A stretch of DNA of 64,000 bases, taken from contig NC_089457.1 of the NCBI RefSeq assembly GCF_026210795.1, positions 2,666,001 to 2,730,000 of the forward strand, read 5' to 3'. The notes under the pieces were generated by a model. The model was not told where the DNA came from and ran no database searches. It saw nothing but the letters and a program-made list of their open reading frames with translations. Shown piece by piece: positions 47,405 through 57,562 of the stretch. Each line of letters begins with the position of its first letter. The first letter of the stretch is position 1. Source of the DNA: Rhizophagus irregularis. Its lineage: Eukaryota; Glomeromycota; Glomeromycetes; Glomerales; Glomeraceae. The position numbers and the translations under genes were made by a program.

Positions 47405-49735
47405 AATGCCGGTTTACAAGGATTACAAGGATTACAATAAAAAAAAATTAAAATTTTAAAAAAAAAAAAAATTAACGTATTTATGAAATGTTGAGCTATT
47501 TTATAGTTTCTAGGAAACTATTTTCAGGTAATGATGATGTCATACATCCCTTAACGGCTTGATCCCCCTTCTTTCCCCTATAAAACCCCAATAAAAAAAT
47601 TATTGATATCATCATCCTTTATTTTGATGCCTTTTTGGTCGATAAAAGATTGATTTATATAGGTTAATAAATGTTTAATATACAGTATATGATTGATTGT
47701 AGGATTACTAAATAAATATCGATTATAATGTTTTTAAAAAGAATGTTTATTTAAAAGGGGTATTGATCAGCCCTGATTCTTATTATTATATACTTTATTA
47801 GTACAGACAATTTACATACTAGGGGGAGTTTATTATTCAATGCCAGAAATTTTTAATGAAATTTTGGTTAATTTTAGTAAAATCGATTTTTTAATAACGA
47901 CTATATATAACTTTGATAGGGCTTCACATGTTTTTTGTTGATATAATATATCATTTCTAAAATATCTTTTTATTTATCATTCTAAAATATCATCATTCTA
48001 AAAGTTTATTTATCATTATTTATTTACCGCAGAATGGTTAGGATATCAAATTAAAATGTATTTATAATATTATGTTTACATATAGCACGTTATCAATCCG
48101 GTATAAACCTCAACGTGCCCATAAAAGCAAACAACGGAAATACTCTTCTTGGTATGGTCAGAATATAATAAAATTCCATATTTGAAAATAGTATAGGAAT
48201 AGATTTCCCGACCCTCCTTTCACAAAAAACCCCGTGATTTTCAACACGCCCGTTTGGAAGGTTCCAATGAACATTTGTATTGAAATTGGTCATATTTCAA
48301 TCCTTTCTAATTTTTTATTAATATTATTCCATACATATATGTATATGTAAAACTATGGTATTGGAAACTTCCAATGGAATTCCATTAAAGTTGGAATTGT
48401 AAGAATTGGAAGATTCTAATAGCTTCCAATCTTCCAATGCATATCACCCGTTATTATATTTATTTTTAAGGGATTAGAAAATTAGAACATATGATCTTTT
48501 TTTTCAAAAAAAAAAATAAAGTGTGAAAAAAGCGTAACCAAAGTTTATTCACTATGTCCAGCCTAATTTGACAATAAATGGTTTTATATTTTTTACCATT
48601 TTTGGTTTTAGATGCACAAAAAGTCATGTTACCAAAATTTTTTTAAAAACCTGATCGCGGATTTTCAGTTTATCGAATTTTTTTTTTTATCTTTTAGTTC
48701 ACTAAGACATAAAGTAATAATAGTAACTTATTACTCTCCTGACATCCCAACTGGATGCTAAATTAAATTAATATGTATTTACAGTTCCTAAATCATAATG
48801 AAAGGCGTATCAAGATAATAGAATATTTAAAGGAAAGAAAATACAAGTGAAAGTTTACAAAAATTGGCTATACTAACTGCTGGTATGAGCTGTATTGAAG
48901 GATTATCACAGATAATTTTTAACATCTATTATCTTGTGATCTAGAATTTGAAGAAAACTCTTCAAATAAAGAAACTGAGTAGTGTTTCCTTTATGAATGT
49001 ATAACAAACATCTACTATTTTCAAGCTAATGATATGAGCAGAACAGAGGATGATGTTTGGAAAATGATAGTTATTAGATATATTTTTAGATACTACTTCT
49101 CAAAAATCTGACTTTTGCACCAACTTTTACTAAATAAAATGTCTCAATTGTCAACTGTAACATCAAAAAGAAAAAGAAAGCATGAGTCTTACAATTTGAA
49201 TGAAAGGATTCATGAACAATTTAATAGAATTTTAGGGTAAAGGATTTGTGATAAAAGTAAAAAACAAAGAGGTATTATCTCTTTACTCTTTCTACTAGTA
49301 TACAATAAAACCACGATGCAATAAAATATTTAATTTAGGAAAGAAGGTAATAATAATTCAATAAATAATGTAAAGACAAAGTAATAAGTATTACTATATT
49401 ATAGTTAGTGGACTTCTGAAAACAGATGGTAAAAATACACTGAGATTTATATTTTTGATATCTGCTGCTTACCAATGTAAATAGAATTTATCCAGAATTT
49501 TAATATTAGTAAAAATAAAAATAATAAAAAAAAGTGTTAATATTTTTAGAATTCAAAATAGATTTAGTGCAATAACTCACCATCTGTGATCATAAAAAGA
49601 CAATTAATACCCTCTCATTAAGACAGTCCAAATAGTACCAAAATCATCATTAATAAATGGAAAGTTATTTTTACCAAAACAAAAGCAGATAATTTAGAGC
49701 CAGAAGAAAATAGAAGATATTTACAATTCTAAAGT
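47405..49735. other. Intergenic with unidentifiable debris
   Basis: 47560-47640 may hold a promoter (CCCCTATAAAACCCC). A 66-codon frame at 48293-48093 on the minus strand starts with ATG but matches nothing I know. 48840-49250 has scraps of coding-like sequence (for example a Lys/Arg-rich stretch near 49165) with many stops. I cannot support a gene. Confidence 0.4.
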
Positions 49736-50760
49736 TAATTTTTAATTTTTTTCATATTTTTTATTTTTTTATTTTTATATTAGATAATATATATTTAAAA
49801 TTTACCAAATTTTAAGAAAAAGTTATTCTTATATAAAAAAAGCAAAAAAAATGTTAATATTTTTAATATTTTTTACAAAAAAATATTTTTCCTTTATTAT
49901 ATTTAACAAAATATATAAAATATTCAATAGCAACATTTTATTTTTCCTAAATAAAAAAAAAACAAAAATGGTAGGAATGTTTTTAATATCTTTTATAAAA
50001 AAAATCCTTTTTTATTTTATTTACAAAAATAGATTTTATTTTCAAAGATTTTATGTTATTTTTTCTAGATAAGAAAAATGAAAACATTAAAAATGTTTCT
50101 AATATTCTTTACAAAAAAAAAATATTTTCTTTTTATTTTTTAAAAATTATATTTTGTTTTTTCTTTTAAAGAACAAAAAAAAAATTTATATAAATAAACT
50201 GATATAATAAATCAGTTAATTTTATATAATAAAAAAAATAATAATATATTATTATAGTAATAAATTACATTTTCCTTTCTTTTATTCATATGATTTACAA
50301 TTCAAATTACAAATTAATATTTATTTAATATAAAAAATTTTGATATATATAAAATTATACTATAGTTATTAGATTAAATGATTTATTTAAAAAAAAAATT
50401 TCTTTAACTTTTTAATTATATAAAAATATTATATAGTTTAAATTCTCAATATATTTATTTTAATTATATAAAATTTATTTATAACAGTTATAATAAAGAA
50501 AAAACTTATTTAGCACTATGTGGTAACAATTGTTATTTGTTACATTATTTCAGGTTGTACAAGCTATTTTTATTTTGTGATTTACATATATTACGATCAG
50601 TAAATTTAATTTTCTTTTTCACACTTTCTTTTTGCATTTCTTATTCTTTTATTCTCTCCATTAACTCCCGTTAACTTTTACTTCCTTTTTTTTTATTTTT
50701 AAATTTTAATCTTCCTTTTTATTTCATTCTTTTTGATTTTTATTACATTACATTTCAAGA
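49736..50760. other. Extremely AT-rich low-complexity block
   Basis: About 1 kb made almost only of A and T runs, with loose internal repetition of TTTTTAATATTTTTTACAAAAAAA-like words around 49855, 49980 and 50090. It ends next to the telomere-like tract at 50808. Confidence 0.7.
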
Positions 50761-50805
50761 CTTATAGTTGGATAGAATTAGGGTAAGGCCATATAATAGA
50801 ATTGA

Positions 50806-50849
50806 CATAGGATTAGGATTAGGATTAGGGTTAGGGTTAGGGTTAGTTA
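50806..50849 (+). repeat. Interstitial telomere-like repeat (TTAGGA/TTAGGG)n
   Basis: Three TTAGGA units pass directly into three to four TTAGGG units, then TTAGTTAG and looser TTAGAGTTAG words. TTAGGG is the usual fungal telomere unit. Here the tract lies inside a chromosome arm or contig, with genes on both sides. Confidence 0.85.
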
Positions 50850-51099
50850 GAGTTAGAAGTTAACATGGAATTAGAGTTAGAATAAGAAAAATTGGCTAGA
50901 TATATTACTCATTTATGCAATTATTTTTTTTTTTAGTCTTAAAAATAGATGCATAACATGAAAATATAAATTTACTTCAATTGGAATATGACTCAAATAT
51001 TGATGCTTTTTTTGAAAATGAATAGGATGCATTTGATACATTTGACGAACCTAATGTTGAAAGAGATGCCCTGAAAATTTTTAATGTCACCCAAATTTG

Positions 51100-51240
51100 T
51101 AATTCTGGCCGGCGTTATGAATTCTGGCCAGAATTATTGCCGATCAGTTGTAAATCCAATCCGGATTCTGGTTTCTATCCGGATTATTTGACCCGGATTA
51201 GAATCCGGATTGATCCGGATAAATCTGGGTCCTTTTTTGT
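51100..51240. repeat. Cluster of ATCCGGAT palindromes
   Basis: Five copies of (A/T)ATCCGGATT or close variants occur within about 80 bp (51155-51230), after two copies of AATTCTGGCC. Words such as TTCTGGCC and GCCGATCA recur inside the neighbouring foldback element. This is probably part of an older element. Confidence 0.6.
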
Positions 51241-51504
51241 GTAACACAGATGACGGTTTTCATCCAGATCGAAGCACTACGGGTAACTTGCAAATTTTGG
51301 AAGTTTGGCCCTGTACCCCCAATTATGCGAATTTTTACTATTAATTGAAGGGGTTTAAACTTATAAAATAATTAGGTGTTGTTATATGTCACACCTACGA
51401 TATTTGTTGGATTATTTAAATAATAAAATCAATGAAGAACGTGAATTCTTTTTTGAGGGATACATGGGGTATTATGGCCCGTTATGCAGTCTGTTCAACA
51501 TATA

Positions 51505-51512
51505 CCCCCTAT
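51505..51512. repeat. Left 8-bp target-site duplication CCCCCTAT
   Basis: It directly precedes the terminal inverted repeat TATACTTGCC. An identical copy lies at 52874-52881 after GGCAAGTATA. Confidence 0.85.
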
Positions 51513-52873
51513 TATACTTGCCGCCCATTTAAAATCCCTCCCATCCCCTCCCATCCCCTCCCTCCCATCCCAAATCCCAATCCCATCCAAATCCCAAATA
51601 CTTGTGTAACATTTCTCCATTGGACAATTATCACGTGACGTTACACAAACTTCCAAAAAAAGGAAATTTTGCCTCCCGCAAAAAATGGGCAGATTTGGTT
51701 TCACAAGTATTCCAAAAAAGGAAATTTCTATGCCGATCACATAATTCTGGCCGTAATATTTTAGTTTTCGAAGTCTAATGTTAATTCAGGTCAGAATTTA
51801 GTTTAAATCCTTATCCTACATACCCCAATTTTTAAGAGATTTACCGATCAGATTTTAATGAAATTTATATCATTGGATTTGTCTCGATGCAAGGAATTTA
51901 ATGGCAGTGAAATTATATTCCCAACATTAATATTGACTAAGTTATTATAAAAAATGTATTTTATAATATATATTATTAAATAACATGTATAAAGCAAGCA
52001 ATAATTGGTTACTTTTAATATAAAAAGTTTTTAAAATATATTTATTCAATTTATTATTTTATATTTTTTATTACAATTTAACTTTGAATTAACTTAAACC
52101 TATCTATTAATTCATCAAAAAAAGTTTGATTATTTATTTCTAATATATATAATTTGATAGATATTATTATTATTGCATAAATATTTAATAAAATAATATT
52201 TACAAACCAGGAATTAATTAACTGTTAATCTAAAAAAACAATATCAGCAGATATCATCAAAATTATTAATTCAAATAAAATAATCAATATATTACTGAAT
52301 ACTAACTGCTAACATGTTACTTTCAAATAATATATAGTATAAAAATACATTTTTTATAATAAATCAGTCAATATTAATTTTAGAAATATGATTTCACTAC
52401 CATTTAATTCCTTGCATCAAGACGAATCCAAAGATATAAATTTCATTAAAATCTGATCAGTAAATCTCTTAAAAATTGGGTTTGTAGGATAAGGATTTAA
52501 ACCTTTATAATTTGTAATTCCGGCCGGAGTTAAAATATAAACTTCGTAAATCTGTTCGGGATCTTAATTTTGCTCATATTCTGGTAATGGATGCAATGCT
52601 GGCCAGAATTATATGATCGGCGTACAAATTTCCTTTTTTAGAATACTTGTGAAACCAAAATCTCTCAATTTTTGCGGGAAGCAAAATTTCCTTTTTTGGA
52701 AATTTGTGTAACGTCACGTGATAATTGACCAATGAGATTATTTGGGATATGGGTGGGATTGGGATTTGGGATTGGTATGGGATTTGGGAGGGGATTTTGG
52801 CAAAAGGGATGGGATATGGGATGGGATGGGATAGGGGATTCTCCCATCCCATTTAATATGGGTGGCAAGTATA
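51513..52873. mobile_element. 1361-bp foldback DNA element, hAT-like, with 8-bp TSD
   Basis: The ends are perfect inverted TATACTTGCC / GGCAAGTATA, flanked on both sides by CCCCCTAT. An 8-bp duplication is the mark of hAT-superfamily transposition. The arms (about 51513-51960 and 52370-52873) are long imperfect inverted repeats. Outer parts carry CCCATCCC / GGGATGGG tracts; inner parts share TTGTGTAACGTCACGTGATAATTG-type sequence, AAAGGAAATTT, GTATTCtAAAAAAGG, GATCGGC-AATTCTGGCC and AATTTATATC. The centre is AT-rich and non-coding. There is no transposase, so it is a non-autonomous foldback. It landed about 110 bp upstream of the expected start of the Crinkler relic. Confidence 0.85.
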
Positions 52874-52937
52874 CCCCCTATCGCCAACTTTTTCGCAAAT
52901 AAAATTTTTTCACACTTATCCTCGTATACAGCTGTTT

Positions 52938-52985
52938 AGCCAATAACATTTCGCAAAAAACAGTATAAAACCCGAAAATTTCAGT
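52938..52985 (+). promoter_or_regulatory. Crinkler core promoter cassette, second copy
   Basis: GCCAATAACATTTCGCAAAAAA is followed by CAGTATAAAACCCGAAAA, the same boxes in the same order as at the 37.1-kb Crinkler. The ATG present in that copy has been lost here (CAGTCACGTTAC in place of ATGTCTATCACGTTAC). Confidence 0.6.
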
Positions 52986-54401
52986 CACGTTACTCTGTCT
53001 TGACACTCGCGAACGCTTTCCCTGCCCATATAGATGGAAATACTCTGGTTGGTGACCTCAAGAAGGTTATAAAGGCGGAAAAACAGAATGACTTTGCTGG
53101 TGTAGACGCAGACAGGCTCAAGCTATGGAAGGTGGAAATTAGTGTGATCACCTGGACGATCAGTTGAAGAATCTCAAACTCTGACAGTGACGAGCTGTCA
53201 GCAATAAACGAAATTGGAGACTACTGGACCGGGAAGCCACCCAAGAAGCATATTCACGTCTTAGTCGAACCACCTGCCTCGACCGCCACTTCGAGCCGCG
53301 AACAGGAATTACTTGACCGCATCTCAGTGTTAGAAAAATCGCTCAGCAAGTCTGTTTATGGTATGTATTTTTATCCTCCGGTTCTCCGGCCTGACCTGAG
53401 GTTGCTGAAATATTCAGGGCACGAGACTAACCTGTTGTTGCATTATAACGTTCGATATCGTCGTTAGCCCGAAACGAACTAACGAACTAGGAATTTCAAG
53501 TGGACAGTGGATATCGATGACGCGACTCTTGATGGCCTCAAAGAATACATACGTGAAATGAGGAAACCGCCGGCACTTGAAAATGATGGAGCAGTTCTAA
53601 ACTTCATAAGTAGTGGTTAGAGATATTCACCTCGGAACGATCAAGACCTCTGCAAAATGCTCCTATCAAACAACAGCTTCTACTCATTGAGACGCCATCG
53701 AAGCCCTTCAACGAATGGACCTTCCCGAAAGTGTGCGAACTCTACGGTCTTAGCGATGATCCGAATCCTAGTACTGACGTGTTCCCTCTTTTTTCGTGTG
53801 GTTCTGCTAACCTGAGTAGTGACAAGTCCAAAGCCGTGGTTAAGCATCTAATAGCCGAATTAAAACTGCGACAAGATGTTACTCCTCTCGACAGGGCGTA
53901 TGAGGCGACGAAGACCATTTATTCTTACTGTTACTTAGCAAGCGCGGTTTCCTTTTACAAAGATAATTTCAAGCTCATACCGGAGAAGCCTGTCGAGGGA
54001 CGAAATGGGCAAGGAAATCTTGATTATGCAGTAGAATGTCGTTCGACTGGCGGGATCCTTGGTGTGATCTAAGTTAAGAAAGAAATTTTATGAAGGGGTT
54101 CGCTCAGGCGTCCGTACAGATGGAGTCAACCTTGACACGTAAACGCAAAGCCGATGAAATCAATAATGGGCAGGATGTGGATAGGGTGTTTGGGATCGTT
54201 ACCGATGCGTCCGAATGGTACTTTATGGAATGTTTGCTAGATCACGAGGGGAAGCCAACGTTTAAGCTATCGGAACAAGTGACCGTTGTGTACAAAGACG
54301 AGAATTTGCAAGATAAGGTGGAAAAGGTCCTCGGTCATATTGTTTGGTTGTTGGAGGAGGCGCAAAAGCCGATGGAAAGTGGTGAGGGCCTCGAGAAATA
54401 A
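52986..54401 (+). pseudogene. Crinkler (CRN) effector-type gene, dead
   Basis: Blocks in order: TLLCLDTRE; AFPAHIDGNTLVGDLKKVIK and DADRLKLWKVEI (53015-53140); DHLDDQLKNLKL; SDELSAINEIGDYW ... KKHIHVLVE (53185-53270); a likely intron from GTATGT at 53360 to about 53416; KWTVDIDDATLDGLKEYIREM; PPALENDGAVLNF; YSPRNDQDL; NEWTFPKVCELYGLSDDPNP; YEATKTIYSYCYL; GRNGQGNLDYAVECRSTGG; SVQMESTLTRKRKADE; FGIVTDASEWYFMECLLD; KVLGHIVWLLEEAQKP. It is a typical glomeromycete Crinkler with ubiquitin-like header and effector body. The start codon is missing and at least four frameshifts or stops break it, though 53731-54072 and 54090-54401 remain open. It is GC-richer than its neighbours. A related copy on the other strand is at 35.2-37.1 kb. 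Confidence 0.85.
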
Positions 54402-55079
54402 AAAGGTCAAAATCATTGAGTAAAATCACGAAGAAGTAAACGTGTGAGTTAGTGTAGATAAACATAGCGTAGCAGGCCAGTCGTTAGAATCATATATCAC
54501 GGGCAAAGTCCCGAACCATTGTATTTATTTAGCATGTATCACGGGCGCTGACCCGACTTGTATTATTTTTTTTTTTCTTGTATTAATAAAAAAAGCGAGC
54601 GTGTTTTATAAAGCATAAATGTATGTCTGCCGGCCCTAGTGGCAGTGTTACGTAATGTTTGATTCGAGCAGGTTCGGAGGTGATTGTCCGATCTCCAACG
54701 CTGGAGATGAACACGCATGCCACAATATGTTAACAGTAACACCATTCACTTGCATACAGAATATAACGGTTAAACCATGGCCGTTCGGGCGAACTTTATT
54801 ATCAAAAAACTGAGTTCCTGAACTCGGTTCACTTTACATTCACGTGACATGCTACGCTGTATTTTTTGAAACCTGGCTAACTACATAATCAATTTTATCC
54901 AGCTTAATTTCGCTAAGCTCGAAACAGAATATGATCTTACTCGTTGAATCTTGTCAGAACCTATACGACGAAACAGATCATAACAGATAAATTTTTCGCG
55001 CCTGCTCTGTTTTCTTCCAGAGCGTAGTTTTCGTTATCTCCTTCGGGAGCTGATCCCTAACTTCATCAAAATTTCGGAA
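54402..55079. other. Intergenic with twin hairpins
   Basis: Two short hairpin units (TATCACGGGCAAAGTCCCG near 54496 and TATCACGGGCGCTGACCCG near 54537) are spaced about 40 bp apart. A third small inverted repeat (GAGTTCCTGAACTC) lies near 54811. No gene recognised. CACGTGA occurs near 54842. Confidence 0.5.
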
Positions 55080-55290
55080 TCTTGCATTTCAGAATGTTGT
55101 AATGTATATAAATCATATTGACGGAATTCCTACCAACAATAACGCAACCAAACTCGAATGGTGTACACAGAAAGAAACACTCAACATGCCGTACGTCTTG
55201 GACTTGGATACCTGCTGTCAAACAGATTTTTGTTGATGGATCATTCCGAGAATTTCCATCCTTAGCAGAAGCACAACGTGTTACTGTTGT
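55080..55290 (+). pseudogene. HNH endonuclease-NUMOD relic
   Basis: Frame 1 reads NHIDGIPTNNNATKLEWCTQKE (from 55111), the core of an HNH homing-type nuclease: NHxDGxxxNN, LEWCT, and the start of an ENxxHA helix. A one-base shift then continues with HAVRLGLGY-like sequence. A further frame gives PAVKQIFVDGSFREFPSLAEA, a NUMOD1-type DNA-binding helix that normally follows HNH in such proteins. The reading stops where the LINE 3' end begins (A/T run at 55288-55310). Both modules are therefore present but frameshifted and truncated. Confidence 0.7.
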
Positions 55291-55310
55291 TTTTTTTTAA
55301 AAAAAAAAAT

Positions 55311-57300
55311 AGTAACGCGTTTTATTAATTATTTCAATTTATAAAATTACATAATTAATTTTAAAAACACTGAGAGCTTAGAAAAAAATAAAAATTTTCT
55401 AATTTCTATAACTAAGTAATCAAAAAATTAATATGTTAATACATCTTAACTGTAAGATCCCGGTTGTTACTAATACTAGATCCGTCCGTTATTTTTCCTA
55501 TTAATCTATTTAGCGTTACATTTCTAATATTATTTTAAAAATTATTTTTTTAGTTTTTTCTATTATATCATCTGTTTTTTGTATTTTTTTCTTTTGTCTT
55601 TTTCTTCTTTATTTATAGCCAGATCATCATCTGATTTCTCTTTTCTTTTCCGTAAGTCTGTCTTTTGTATTCCTTCTTTACGCTCAATTTCGTTAATTTC
55701 ATCGCATCTTGGTATCCAGATTCTTTGCTTGAATTCTTCGTAAACGAAATTCCATAAATTCTTTATTACCATTTCTTCTTCTTTTTTATTCGTTGATTTA
55801 TTAAAGTTATCATTATATACACCTCTTAGAATTTCCCATATTCGGCTTTTCCCTCTTAACACTATTGAGGGTTGTTCTGCTATCCTTATAAAATCAAAGT
55901 TAAATTTCCTTAAGATTTTGATTTCATCGTATAACTTTCTTTCTTCTAGTTGAGTTTCGTATTTATATATCGATTCTTGCAGAATTTCGTCTATTGATAC
56001 TGCGTTCACTTCACATCGTCAAATATGTTCCCAGTTTTCAATCTCATTTATATTACATCTTTTGCATATGTCACTTTCTATCTTGTTCGTGTTTCTTTTA
56101 AAAAGTGTATCGTAGGATGGTACAGTAACACCTCTCTAAGTGCACCCCCCTTGGGACCATAGTAAAAAAATAGTAGAATGTGCACTTAGAGAGGGTGTGC
56201 ATTTATAGAGAGTAAAACATTAAGAGCTCTTATAAGTTGGGATCAGATCCACCGTGCACTTAAAGAGAATTTATATAGTGCGAGGGTGCACTTATAGAGG
56301 TGTCACTGTAATTCCTTTAATAAATTTTTTATACGATACGATCTATCTCTTGTATCTTTCTGGCTACATTGTCTTTGTGTAAAATTTATATGATCACTGA
56401 TAAATTCCAAAGTCGATTTCCAGTCGAACTCTTTTCTGAAATTGTACATAAATAGATCGTCTAATTTTTCGCTATTAAGAATTTCGTTTTTCCAAATCGC
56501 GTCGGTGACTTTTTTCCTCCATTTTCTGAATCCTCATGTTACTATATGTTTGTTCCTATTTAAATTATATTCGTTTACTAAAAGGGCTTCTTCTACTATC
56601 TTGATTCTATAATTTATTGCGATGTAACTTTTTTATCATTCAACATTCCTCTCGCTTTTTTCTTTATCTTTTCCATCGTTTTATATTCTTGATCGTTATA
56701 ATCTATTATATCTATATTATTATTATTTAATAACATCTCTATAAATAATAATTCTATATAGTAAAGTCATATAAAAGATTGGCTACTTTATCATTTATTC
56801 CTAATATTACGTCGCTCTTTTCATTAATAATTAAGAGACCGATAATAATACTTCTTATCAAAATTTTGAATTCATTTTCATTCATACATTCATGTTGAGC
56901 TAATAGCATTATCTCATTTTCGAGATTATCTCCTATTTCTCTAATCATCCATATTATGTTATATCTATGTCCTTTTTCCTTCTTTATTTATCTCGCTTTT
57001 GGTTTTAACTGCGTCTATTATTAAATAAAATTTATTTCTTCCCCTTTCCATGTTATCTTTCTCGAAAATACTATTTTTTAATAACATAATGAATTCTTCA
57101 CTTGATTGTATTAAATTATCAATTATCTCGATTTTTTCGTTATATACTTCGTTTCTTCTTTCTTCTTCATTATATTTTATCCATTCATTTTTCTTTATGA
57201 TATTATTTAATGTTTCATAAGGTTTTGTTTCTCCTTCGTTTCTTTTTTCAATTTTTCTACTAAATTCGCCCTCCAAGTAAATCAAGCATTCATTCGTTCC
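55311..57300 (-). mobile_element. 5'-truncated LINE-type retrotransposon, degenerate
   Basis: The minus strand keeps the C-terminal part of a LINE ORF2-like protein: a long helical region (57285-56750), DWKSTLEFISDHINFTQRQC and RSYRIKNLLKEL (56430-56315), then the cysteine-histidine motif CKRCNINEIENWEHI ... RCE near 56030, and the tail SIDEILQESIYKYETQLEER ... to 55563 with a Lys-rich end. The CxxC ... H ... C arrangement after an RNase-H-like part is typical of the C-terminus of several LINE clades. A TGG-to-TGA type stop follows EHI, and other frameshifts are present. Reverse transcriptase and endonuclease are missing, as in usual 5' truncation. The 3' end abuts the HNH relic. Confidence 0.65.
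56123..56308. mobile_element. 186-bp pogo/Tc1-like MITE nested in the LINE
   Basis: Terminal inverted repeats CAGTaACACCTCTcTAAGTGCACC (left) and the reverse complement of GGTGCACTTATAGAGGTGTCACTG (right) are flanked by TA on each side (56121-56122 and 56309-56310). CAGT...ACCTCTATAAG ends with a TA duplication are characteristic of the pogo/Fot branch of Tc1-mariner. Two further internal copies of GTGCACTTA(G/A)AGAG occur. The reading frame of the host LINE is continuous from one flank to the other once the element and one TA are left out, so it inserted into a then-open LINE copy. Confidence 0.88.
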
Positions 57301-57424
57301 TTTTTCTTGCTAATATTTTTGGCGCATCCTTCACACTTGATTAAGCACGGCGAATTGTTTAAATCTAAACGTGTTACCGGAATTAAAAGCTCGAATATCA
57401 AACACGCTAGAATATCGTTGGGAG

Positions 57425-57475
57425 CACGTGACACGGTAAAATTTTCAGACCGCAGAAATCACGTGCCATATAAAA
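57425..57475 (+). promoter_or_regulatory. Promoter of the Uma2-like gene: two CACGTG boxes and TATA
   Basis: CACGTG lies at 57425-57430 and again at 57460-57465, followed at once by TATAAAA at 57469-57475, some 90 bp before the ATG. Paired E-box type palindromes this close to a TATA box suggest control by a bHLH or similar factor (inference). Confidence 0.55.
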
Positions 57476-57562
57476 AGTTCGCGATCTTGAAACGCTGTCA
57501 TACTTGCTCGGCGTTTCTCTTGTTTCCTGCACAGCTGCACCTTGGAACAATTTTATCAGAAA

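Noticed and set aside
48093-48293. 66-codon minus-strand frame with ATG and mixed composition
   Set aside because: Looks slightly coding-like, but no motif, neighbour or splice site supports it.
50806-50849. A true chromosome end at the telomere-like tract
   Set aside because: The array is only about seven units, degenerate on both sides, and genes or elements continue on each flank.
51432-51740. Proline- and glycine-rich open frames
   Set aside because: They are translations of the CCCATCCC tracts in the foldback element arm.
52574-52868. Proline-rich minus-strand frames
   Set aside because: Same low-complexity tracts in the right arm of the foldback element.
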